From Seiridium cupressi (Eukaryota > Ascomycota > Sordariomycetes > Amphisphaeriales > Sporocadaceae): a stretch of 64,000 nt of DNA. Under the pieces are notes generated by a model that was given only the letters and a program-made list of their open reading frames with translations, made no database searches and was not told where the DNA came from. Positions 20,147 to 29,199 of this stretch are shown one piece after another (position 1 is the stretch's first letter; every line of letters starts with the position of its first letter). Where the stretch lies: NCBI GenBank assembly GCA_036674765.1, contig JARVKI010000006.1:496001-560000 (forward strand). The letters run 5' to 3'. Made by a program: the position numbers and the translations under genes.

Positions 20147-22678
20147 CTACCTGTCCTCTAACTCGACCCCGTCGTCGTCTGCTAGGTCGGCGAGGTCTTC
20201 ATCTCCATCCATGATTCTTCCCCGTCCAGTGGTTGCAGGCCCCGTGGTGTTGCCCAGTTGTATCCGACCTCCACTTATAGTCTCGACTTTGCCCGAAACC
20301 CAGCCGGCCGTCGTTTTTATCCAACCCCATAACCTCTCGTGGCCCCTTTGGATGTCGTGGTCCTCTCTGGGATTCTCAGCAGCTTCAGCCTGGAACTGGT
20401 ACTTCAAACAGTCCTTGACAGTGACCAGACCTGTCAAGCGGCCATGGTGTTCAATAAGAATCACCCTCGGCCCAATCTTCCGAAACAACTCCATGACTGT
20501 CTCCAGAGGCAAGCGTGGGTGGACAGTGACTGGGGTAGCATCGACGTATCGACTGAAGTCAATCGACGTGGAGCTCATGCTAAAATCCGCATTGCTGATC
20601 GTGACTGTCGGTGTGATGGGTGTGATACTGCTTAGTGCCGGTGCTGGTGGCGAGAACGCGCACTTGGCCTGGGCATTGATCATGCTTCCACGTTCGCGTC
20701 GAAGTCTGTCTATGGCATATCGAAGTTCGGTCCTCCCGATATAGCCCAGCAGTGTATTGGAGTCCAGATCCTGCACAATCGGGAACCCCTGGTACTTTGG
20801 CTGGCTAAGCAGGTCTTCCACAGACTGCAGCGTCATGCCATTAGCTGGGATGGCAACGACATCCGTCTTCATTACAGCTTGTGCCGGCACGCCAAAGTTG
20901 TGTTCTTCCTTGTTGTCTAGGAATGGAAAGCCGCTGAACCAGATCATGCGGTCTGCGATGCCGCCTTTTCCAAAGAGTTCCGAGACAGCTTTGGTGACGC
21001 CCACAACGATCATGGTAGGTAAAATGTAGGTCAAAGCACCGGTAAGCTCGAACATGATGACGACCACGGAGACCGTGATATGCATGATTCCGGACAGCGC
21101 AGCTGCTGCACCGAGGAAAGCGTACGTCCCGGGCGTAATACATGGTACATCAGGCTGGCAGGCTGAAAAGAAGGAGCTATCGGGGAATGCGTCATACAGG
21201 CTTTGAACGATAATGCCAATGGTTCGTCCAAATGATGCACCAATGGCCATGGACGGGACGAAAATACCGGCTGGAACTTTACAGCCATAGGAGATGATGA
21301 CCAGGAATATCCTGATCAAGGTGGCAAGCGTAAGAGACAGAATGTTGCCCCATCGCTTGTCTGAATCACAGAGGCCTTGATAGTCCTCAGCGCCTTCACA
21401 CTCAAGGAAAAGAATTTCCATGCTCTCCGTCATGTCAATTCGAAGGAAGACGTTCGGATAGCAAATGATGGCTGTTCCGGCAGCCAAGAGCGTCGCCTCA
21501 AGAACAGCATACTTGGTCAAGTACTTTTTCCGGAACGCCTGAGCCCGTAGGTTCCACTTCATAACGAAAGCTCCATAGAGCCCCCCGAATATTCCGAGAA
21601 TGATATAGAAAACCACTTCGAAGAAGTGCCATGATCTGTCGTACTTGACTTGGAACATGACGAGTTGTCCGGTTCGGAAGGGGTTCATTGCTGCCAAGAC
21701 TGCCGTGGCAACCAGAGCACAGAAATAGCTCCGCCACATGGTCTTCAGCGGGAAATAGCTCGACATTTCTTCGAGGGAAAAGAGCACACCTCCAATAGGA
21801 CTGCCAAAAGCCACACCCACGCCCGCAGCTGCACAAGCGCTGAGGATCTCTCGGGTCTTTGACGCGTTGCTCTTGTACTTCTCAAACATTCGAGAGATGA
21901 CGTTACCAGTGCAGACGGCATAATGGACACTGGGGCCCTCCTTTCCGACGGACAGGCCAGAGGCAATGGCCAGGGGCAAAGCAATGGATTTGATGAGCAG
22001 AGTCCAAAATCCCAGGAATCCCTTCATAACGAATCCTGCGATGATGCACTTGATTTCGGAAATTCCCGAACCGGCTGCGTATGGCGCAAAGGATTTGACC
22101 AGCGTGGCTGCAGTGAAGGCAAAGACGGTCGCGAACACAATGTACAGGATGTAGTTGGCCGGCTCGAAGTTGGTCCATCGGTGCCAGTCCTCACACCCAT
22201 TGTCCTCGCCCCAGCAGCAGAAGCTTTCGTTGAGGTAGAAGGCGGTCGTGCAGTATCCAAGCTTGATATCCGAGAGCCACTCGGTGATGATGTTGAGGAA
22301 CGAGGCGATCATGCCAATCGCAGCACCGACCAGCGTCACAACAATCCACCCCTGCGCAGCGTCGTACGACTCCCATAACTTGTATCGCCAGGTCACCTTG
22401 CCGTTATCAAACAGGCCGGCCGTCTTCCTCCGCCGTGCTTTCCGTCGCAGTTGTTCTCGCGCCGCATCCTGTACCCAGTCTATCGTCGTGAAATCCTCGT
22501 ATCGCTTGATCTCGGCAATCTCCTCCTCGATCTGCTGCACTGCCGGCGCATCAACGCCGCCGCCGCCCCGTTCGGCTGTCGAGACTGCGAAAGATAACCT
22601 CGAGCTCAGACTTGGTCGACGGATGGATTGCGGGCGCGAGACAGAAAAGGAGGTCGTTCGGGAATTCATTGGACTCAT
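20147..22678 (-). CDS. gef1: CLC-type chloride channel/exchanger, Gef1-like
   Basis: Single-exon gene of 843 aa. CLC proteins move chloride, usually as 2Cl-/H+ exchangers in endomembranes; yeast Gef1 supports acidification and copper loading in the Golgi. Signature motifs are GSGISEIK (203-210), GKEGPSVHY with the gating Glu247, GSPIGGVLFSLEE (about 292-304) and AGIFVPSMAIGASFGR. The wording of the first two closely follows Gef1. An extracytosolic Cys-rich loop (FCCWGEDNGCEDW, about 153-165) is typical of fungal members. The C-terminus has two CBS domains, one beginning near VMKTDVVAIPANGMTLQSV and a second from VDATPVTVHPRLPLETVMEL to GLVTVKDCLKYQF. The gating Glu suggests exchange rather than pure channel activity. 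The absence of introns over 2.5 kb is notable here. Confidence 0.94.
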   Translation of the reverse strand: MSPMNSRTTSFSVSRPQSIRRPSLSSRLSFAVSTAERGGGGVDAPAVQQIEEEIAEIKRYEDFTTIDWVQDAAREQLRRKARRRKTAGLFDNGKVTWRYKLWESYDAAQGWIVVTLVGAAIGMIASFLNIITEWLSDIKLGYCTTAFYLNESFCCWGEDNGCEDWHRWTNFEPANYILYIVFATVFAFTAATLVKSFAPYAAGSGISEIKCIIAGFVMKGFLGFWTLLIKSIALPLAIASGLSVGKEGPSVHYAVCTGNVISRMFEKYKSNASKTREILSACAAAGVGVAFGSPIGGVLFSLEEMSSYFPLKTMWRSYFCALVATAVLAAMNPFRTGQLVMFQVKYDRSWHFFEVVFYIILGIFGGLYGAFVMKWNLRAQAFRKKYLTKYAVLEATLLAAGTAIICYPNVFLRIDMTESMEILFLECEGAEDYQGLCDSDKRWGNILSLTLATLIRIFLVIISYGCKVPAGIFVPSMAIGASFGRTIGIIVQSLYDAFPDSSFFSACQPDVPCITPGTYAFLGAAAALSGIMHITVSVVVIMFELTGALTYILPTMIVVGVTKAVSELFGKGGIADRMIWFSGFPFLDNKEEHNFGVPAQAVMKTDVVAIPANGMTLQSVEDLLSQPKYQGFPIVQDLDSNTLLGYIGRTELRYAIDRLRRERGSMINAQAKCAFSPPAPALSSITPITPTVTISNADFSMSSTSIDFSRYVDATPVTVHPRLPLETVMELFRKIGPRVILIEHHGRLTGLVTVKDCLKYQFQAEAAENPREDHDIQRGHERLWGWIKTTAGWVSGKVETISGGRIQLGNTTGPATTGRGRIMDGDEDLADLADDDGVELEDR

Positions 22679-23465
22679 GGCGCTTGCAATGCGACCGTCA
22701 TAGCCTCTTACACATGGCCCCTTGGATTCATTCCCAATTTGCGGCTTCTTGGCTCGTGTTGGCGATGGAGTCGTTGCTCTTGCTCAATCAGCTACGATTC
22801 ACGAAAGGCTGGAGCTACGTAATCATTGGTTCCAAGCTGTCAGCCGGGGATCTTTCAGGGGTCTTTCGCAGCGGCCAGCGGGTCGACAGTTCCCTATCTC
22901 TTAGTCTGTCGGGTCTAAAATAACCAGATACGTGCACGTCCCCCTTTCCACTAGATTCATCACTTATGCAAGCACTCAATGGAGGGTTGGGATCGCGTCT
23001 CCAAAACTCAGCACGCGTTTACTTTTATGCACATTGACACAGTAACTGACGACGATTCCCACAAGACAACCAGTTCCCTAACCAGACAAGCCGTTAGGTA
23101 AGTACTCACTCAGTATTCTATTGAAGAGGACCCGAAAAACCAGAGGCCCTCCTATTGGCGTCCTATACATGGACTCGATTGTGCACCATGTGATATGAAT
23201 TCCTCTTGAACTATTTATCATGGGCTGCTGGGAACCAATCCCGTAGGACCGGGTCGAGAAGAACTCGTTTATGCTGGGACGATATTGCATGACCTGCTTC
23301 GAAGCTCGGCAGATGTGGTTTTAGTTCGAGCTCCGCTAACTTCAATACAGAATCACCACATAAACTGGATATTTGATAATACCTAGCCGTAGCCTCTTCT
23401 CGTCGTCTGGCTCAGCATCCATCAGAACCAAAGGCTACACTAATACCGACCATATCTCGGACATC
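22679..23465. promoter_or_regulatory. Divergent promoter, CLC gene / DPB3
   Basis: 787 bp between the start codons. Short ORFs only. No specific regulator site recognised. Confidence 0.4.
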
Positions 23466-24255
23466 ATGCCCTACAACACTACAGCAATTCCTCCCAGGAA
23501 GGATGTGACAGGTCAAACGCAGCTACCTTGTAAGTCATCTTGGCGACTTGTCTCTTGCTCTACATGGCTCACAAAGTATGGCAGTATCTAGAGTCAAGAA
23601 GATCATTGCGCAAGACCAAGACGTCGGTATCTGCTCCAATAATGCAGCATTCGCCATCACAGTCGCCACTGTAGGTGTCTTTGGCTACCAAGTCCTCCTT
23701 GCCGGCTTGTCTAACTAACCAACTATACAGGAGATGTTCATACAACATCTAGCATCCAAAGCACTAGACCAGGCAAAAGCGGAGCGAAAACCAAGAAGGA
23801 ACATTCAGTACAAGGACATTGGTATTTACACATCTGCCCAATCTTAATGTCTGACGGAAATTCAGCTGACCCGTCTTGCAGCAAACGCAGTCCATGGTCA
23901 TGACAATCTTGAGTTCCTCGAAGATCTGGTGCCCAAGACGGTCAAGTTCAAGGACATCAAGGCCGCTGCCGCCGCAACGCGTGCAAGCTTGCGCGGAGAG
24001 CGATCGGGGGACAATGCTGAAGAAGAGGAGCCGCGCGCACCTATCCCAAATGGCACCAAGAAGCACAAGGCCAGCGCCAGCCGATCCAGTCTGAATGGGA
24101 ATATCGACATTGGCAGCATGCTTGGGAACGGCAACGGCGCTCGGCCGCAAGGACAAAGTGATGCAGATGACGGCCCTGCAGATCCAAACGACCAGCTCCA
24201 GCTGGAGATGCGGCAAGCGGAAGGGAACGATGGCGATGTTGAGATGGCGGATTAG
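23466..24255 (+). CDS. dpb3: DNA polymerase epsilon subunit C, Dpb3-like histone-fold protein
   Basis: Exons 23466..23529, 23585..23670, 23731..23821 and 23882..24255 (introns 55-60 bp) give 204 aa. The histone fold of the NF-YC/CBF class reads LSRVKKIIAQDQDVGICSNN, AAFAITVATEMFIQHL, ASKALDQAKAERKPRRNIQY, then KDIANAV, and FLEDLVPKTVKFKDIK (about residues 22-110). Such subunits pair with Dpb4 in DNA polymerase epsilon, and the same fold occurs in CHRAC-type remodellers; role in leading-strand synthesis and histone inheritance is family knowledge. The C-terminus is disordered and acidic, ending VEMAD. Each splice junction lies inside the conserved fold and restores it. CHRAC1 is the main alternative name. 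Confidence 0.88.
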
Positions 24256-24579
24256 AGTTCTTCGGAGTTATCCTCACCACATCCTTCACCAGAGTCCTGG
24301 GAAGAAGAGCTACCAACGTCAAGCCCCTTGCCAAAAATCAGATTGCAAAAGGGGCGTTGCCATTGGTACGTGACGGAGAAGTAGTTGACAGTCACACATT
24401 ACAATATGACACATACGATATGGCGTTCAGTCCATGAGCATTATTCATCAGCCCTATTTCACGGGTATTATTCATCAAATGATTTTGTTTTCGTCAACTC
24501 CACCGTATGTGCATGAACTCCGTCCCAGTTTCCCTTGGATCTCGGACCATCTCTGACCACGGTGCTGGTTTTTTGGGCC
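24256..24579. other. Intergenic, tail-to-tail
   Basis: 324 bp between the DPB3 and LEA1 stop codons. Nothing seen. Confidence 0.4.
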
Positions 24580-25525
24580 CTACTCCTCCATCTCATCCGC
24601 CGCATGCACGCCAGCCGGCATTCTGCCCTCTTTGAGCATGGTCTCTAATCTCGTGATCTCATCCAGGCTGGTGGCGTTCCTGATCATGTCCTGCAGCCGC
24701 TTCTTCTCCTTATCCGTGAGCTTGATCCTCGACATCCTAGACGAGAGACCACCTGTCGACCCATTGGATGCGGAAGTAATATCGAACGTCGTGCTAGACT
24801 TGATGCCGATGATCGTCTTGGCGAGATCTGTCGGCTCCTTCGCTGTTCCAAAGAGCTCGGCTGCTCGGTCACGTTCAGCCTGCTTTACCTTCTGATAGTC
24901 GAGGAAGCGCACTGCGGCGCAGCGCCAAAGGACCCAGTATCGGTAGTGCTGTTTCTGTCAGCGCTTGTCCTTTTCAATGCAGTGCTCCTTCGTCCCACTC
25001 ACCTCCTTCTTTGTCACAGGGTTGTCCTTCAATACCAGGTGCGTCAGACGCGGGAACGATCCCAGCGGGTCTAAATCTGCCAGCTCCTTGAGGTCGTTGC
25101 TCTCGAGTTGCAGGTTCGTGAGGAGCGGGATCGAGTTTGCCAGGGTTGGCTGGATGGAGCTGACGCGGTTGCGCGCCAGAAGTAGCGTTCGTATCCGCGG
25201 GCTCAGGGGAAAGTTCCCCAGCACCTGGATATCATTGTCGACCAAGTCTATTGCATCTTGCGGCTGTCATGGACAAACCAGTGTCAGCAGGTGGCTCTCA
25301 CGAATAGCGGGAGAAGGTAAAGACCTACACCAGCAACACCCAAGTTCTCAATGGCCGGAATTCTGTGTCCTGTTCACGCGGCGAAGAGATCGCTATCAAC
25401 TCTGCTCCTGATCAAAAGTGTAGTATCTGTTCTTTTCGCAACGTACCTCGGAGGTCCAGCTCGCGCTCCTTCAGCGCGTTGAGCCACGAGGGGGAGTTCT
25501 GGAGGAGCTCGACCGTGAGCCTCAT
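24580..25525 (-). CDS. lea1: U2 snRNP protein A' (Lea1)
   Basis: Exons 25525..25447, 25369..25329, 25263..25003 and 24948..24580 (introns 77, 65 and 54 bp) give 249 aa, the family length. U2A' binds U2B'' and stem-loop IV of U2 snRNA in the spliceosome. The leucine-rich-repeat fold starts MRLTVELLQNSPSWLNALKE and continues RELDLRGHRIPAIENLGVAG, DLVDNDIQVLGNFPLSPRIR and NLQLESNDLKELADLDPLG. The LRR cap reads NPVTKKEHYRYWVLWRC, then VRFLDYQKVKQAER. The C-terminus has the ELFG-type segment and a Lys-rich helix (LTDKEKKRLQDMI). Exon 2 is only 41 bp; its boundaries were set by restoring GHRIPAIENLGVAGPQDAID. Confidence 0.94.
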
Positions 25526-26765
25526 TTTGGGCGGTCAGGAACTCGTTTGTCTCCTCTTACCTCGCAACGGCTCGTAGTCGTGGTCGAATGTTCGCGCACG
25601 GTTCCTGCGCTGTTCGTAATTCCGCGACGGTCGTGGGTTCGTGTCTTCACAGATGCTTGTGACGAATATCGCAAGGCTGAGAGGCTGGGCTCACAAAATT
25701 TCGAGATCGATCAATTGCAGCCCTGTCGAGCTGAGCTTCGGTGGGTGGTGGGGCAAGTGCAACATGAAATCCCCGATTCCTCAATATGTCGTTACATGCA
25801 TACGCCGTGGATTTCCCAACTACATGCCTTATTTGTTTCTTTGATCCTAACACCTTTTCGGGTCAAGGAAACACTATTTCTGCTGCAAGGTGAATGGTTA
25901 CCATTCAAGTGTATAATTTTATTGGTACGAAGATGTGGTTGATACTTGATTTGAAAACACTGATTTATTGCCGGTGCACTCTGTACATTGACCATCCGAA
26001 TTCTGCTCACCTTTTTGCAATGCAAACCAATAAAAGTAAACCTTTTGGTAGAACAACCTTACCAGTAGTCGTTGGACACGGAATTTGGCGCAATCCCAAC
26101 TTCACGTCACTGACAACAGGAACCCTTGTCTTGTAAAGCTTTTGAGGTTCTCATGATAACTATCGATATGCGTTTGTTCGTTACTTCTCCATAAAATATT
26201 ATATATTCTCAATTATACCATATTATCTCACGTCGTCCAATGAACATTGCAACCATACTTCTCAGACGCCAACTTCCGTGTCTGCCGCCTCACCTAGAAA
26301 CACTATTTTTAGGATTTATACTACACTTGAGGTCAATGACGGTGTGTTCAGCCGCTATAGACTTGGCATGCCGTAAGGGAAACTTCGTAGCGGCGCCGTG
26401 CCGTTGCAGGGCAAGTGTCAAGAGTCGAGGTATCGGACAGCGCACAGATTTCGTTCCACAAACCTACCGTTAGGAGCAACACTTGTTTTTCGCCGTAGCG
26501 GGAGCCTTGGCAACTTGCCGGTTCCCGCTGCTATGAATGAGGGTCAACGATATGTTCTTGGCTTAGACTTTTTTCCTATGGCGTCATTATCGGTGGCAGG
26601 TCTGAGGTCGCGGCTGTTGAGGGTTTGACATATCTTCATTTTCTAGGGTCGACCGATATCCATTTACACCCAATCGAACCAACATTTCTGCCTGGACCTA
26701 CTGCTTAGAACTTTTGTCTTCTCTACTGCCAACTTAGGACTCCGCCTAAGAAACCTGTGTAAGAT
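25526..26765. promoter_or_regulatory. Divergent intergenic region, LEA1 / amidotransferase-like gene
   Basis: 1.24 kb between divergent starts. AT-rich around 26170-26230. Only short ORFs, none with protein-like composition. Confidence 0.45.
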
Positions 26766-27674
26766 ATGGGCGCAATCGCTGATAAGGACATGACCAAAAT
26801 TCGGATGATGGTCTTGGAGACAGATGAAGCGCATCCTGATACTGTCAAAGAGCGTGGGTCTTTTGCAGACATCCTGCATCACCACCTCGCGAAAGCTGGG
26901 CGCGACCATAATCCGCCCATGGGGATTGACACCGACCAAAGATTCGTCGTAGCGGACAAAGGGGGCAAAGTGCCAAAGTTTGAAGAATTTGCCGGAATTC
27001 ACAGCGTACTCATCACGGGTAGTTGTTTTGATGCCCATTCAGACAAGGACTGGGTACTTGAGCTCCTTGAGCTCCTGAAAAGTGAATTTCCTACGATCGC
27101 CATCATCATTCCATGGCTAACGCCAGCTCCAGATCTTTGCACGCGCCGTCCAGACATGAAGTTCAGTGGTATATGTTTTGGGCACCAGCTGCTTTGCCGT
27201 CTTCTCGGATCCGAAATCAAGCCAGAACCAAAGGGACTTTGGGAGCTAGGTCACAGCCAGCTAAACCTCACCAGAATTGGAAAGTTCCTGTTTCAAACCG
27301 ACTCGGACAAAATTCATCTTCATCAGATGCATCAAGACCAGGTCGTCTCGGCCCCGTCACATGAATCCTCGAAGGGCCTATTACCACCCGAGACTAGAGT
27401 GCATGTATGGGGCTCCAGCGAGCATACTCCAATCCAAGGCGTATTTATTGCGAATCGGGTCTTCACAACGCAAGCCCACCTCGCGTTCGATCAGGCCATG
27501 GTTCATCGACAGATTGAGATGCGGGTTGAGGCTGGGAGCATACAAGATTTAGAGCATGCGGACCAAGCGAAGGAGACAGCGCACCTTGAGCACGACGGCA
27601 ATATCGTTGCCGCGGCCATCCTGAGGTTTTTCCACGATGAGGATAAAGAAGTTGACAATATGGCAGAGTCTTAG
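26766..27674 (+). CDS. Class I glutamine amidotransferase-like protein with altered triad
   Basis: Probable exons 26766..27081 and 27133..27674 (285 aa). The 51-bp intron keeps the frame open, so an unspliced 302-aa reading exists; however it has GTGAAT, GGCTAACG and CCAG, and removing it joins ELLK to NLCTRRPDMKFSGICFGHQ, which fits the family. The fold resembles GMP-synthase-type GATase domains, as in yeast YLR126C. The nucleophile elbow is GICFGHQLLC with Cys120. The HPE-type end of the triad reads QAHLAFD: His221 is kept but the Glu position is Ala223. If the alignment is right, glutaminase activity would be lost or changed. The N-terminal third carries the usual segments ITGSCFDAHSDKDWVLEL. 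Cytosolic role unknown. Confidence 0.82.
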   Translation: MGAIADKDMTKIRMMVLETDEAHPDTVKERGSFADILHHHLAKAGRDHNPPMGIDTDQRFVVADKGGKVPKFEEFAGIHSVLITGSCFDAHSDKDWVLELLELLKSEFPTIAIIIPWLTPAPDLCTRRPDMKFSGICFGHQLLCRLLGSEIKPEPKGLWELGHSQLNLTRIGKFLFQTDSDKIHLHQMHQDQVVSAPSHESSKGLLPPETRVHVWGSSEHTPIQGVFIANRVFTTQAHLAFDQAMVHRQIEMRVEAGSIQDLEHADQAKETAHLEHDGNIVAAAILRFFHDEDKEVDNMAES

Positions 27675-29199
27675 ACTTTGACCTTTTTAGCTATTGGGCT
27701 TTTCTTGGGTCATGTAAATCTGCAATTGGCGCCATTGTATCAGAGTTGTCTAGGATGAGACATTAGAGACGCCTCTGGACACCATTGGTTGGATAGCGTA
27801 TCCTATCAGCAATATCAAAGTTATAATACTCCCACATTACACGAAGATTTCTTGGAATTACCTCTCCTAGGTTACATGAATTGAATTAGACATGGACTCA
27901 ATGAAAGGGCAATCACTATTGTTAGGATTTATGTGATGACGACCAACTACACTAGTGGTTCGAGTGCTTATAGCAGCTCGAAGGATGTTTGTATGTCCAA
28001 ATTCGTTGCTGCTTGTCTTGCTTTTCCTGGGCCGACGCCCACGAGGCTTGCGTTCTGACTTCTCAGTCCCGTCTGCCGCCCTGGCTGCGGCACTCCTACG
28101 ACCAGGAGTTGAGGCTCCAGTCGTATTCTCTCCATCAGCAGCCGGTGCGGCCTCCGAGTTGAATGTTTGAGTGGCAGCACGACGAGGGCGACGTCTCTCG
28201 CTGTTCTCGCCAAAGAAGGCATCACTGATCCTGAATTTTTGCAATGGGCTGTCGCCTGCGGAGTTCCTGCACGCGCTGGTCCACGCGCGCCACCGATGCG
28301 AACGCGACGACGTTAGTGGAATGGGATGTTCGTTTCTGGCGTTGTCCTTCGGCGCCAATGCTGTCAGTGACGGCTGAGTGACTGAACGTATCCTTGCTGT
28401 ACAGATAGGCAATCAGACGGGGAAGTACTTGCCCCTTCACTGACCAAGAATTTATCCCGCACGATCCAGCGTTTGCGGAGATTCGAGCACTGTATTTTTG
28501 ATGCTAGCACCATAAACAAGTCAAGCAAGGGTTGATACCCGCAGCTTTCCTGAGTCCTGGTCTGGATGGACGTCCTCATACTAGCGGTCTCAGAAGGCCC
28601 CGAGAACCTTGGAATCCGCTGCGTTGTCCCGTCAAACCAGCAAGCTGACCGTCGAGCAATTCCGACAGATGCCCTGTGAAAGTCAGTCATTTAACAGTCA
28701 CCATATGGCGAGCCCAGCCGGATCCATTAAAGTATACATGCAACCACCATCAGTCACCCGCGAGTGGTATTCCGAACAGCTACTGTTCAGCTTCAGTCGA
28801 GCCGAATGGCTTAAACATGGGTATCACCTATTACTTTTTTGTTTCTGTCAAAAAACGAGAGTCTGCCCAACGGGTACAGATGCTAATTCAACAAGTTAAG
28901 AGTAATAAAACAGATGGGTCGTGGCGTCTTTGTCCTTCTTCTTTTTCTTCCTCTTTCTAGTGATCAGATGCTACCCTTGAGCAGCTTGACAATGTCCTTG
29001 TTGACTACCACCAATGCCCGAAAGAAAATCAGAAAAAGATTAGGTGTTCATTGTTTTCGGCTAGAACACTTACTGTTCATAAGACGCGGTTGTCGCCCTC
29101 GGCAATGTTCTTGTCTGAACAAGTCTCATTGGTACGAAGAACAGCGTCAATTGACGAAAAGTAAGTCAAGGAGCGAGACTCCTCACAACACACTTCACT
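27675..29199. other. Intergenic with one uncertain minus-strand ORF
   Basis: 1.5 kb between the amidotransferase-like gene and the WW/RING-like gene. Apart from the uncertain ORF at 27867..28412 nothing is supported. Confidence 0.4.
27867..28412 (-). other. Uncertain ORF with AT-hook-like basic tail
   Basis: Open frame of 181 codons without an early ATG. The middle reads like a nuclear protein tail: ISDAFFGENSERRRPRRAAT, followed by an Ala/Ser-rich segment and the AT-hook-like ERKPRGRRPRKSKTSS. A different frame upstream (28440..28222) contains VDQRVQELRRRQPIAK, so the piece could be a last exon or a frameshifted remnant. No splice model worked. Function unknown. Confidence 0.25.
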
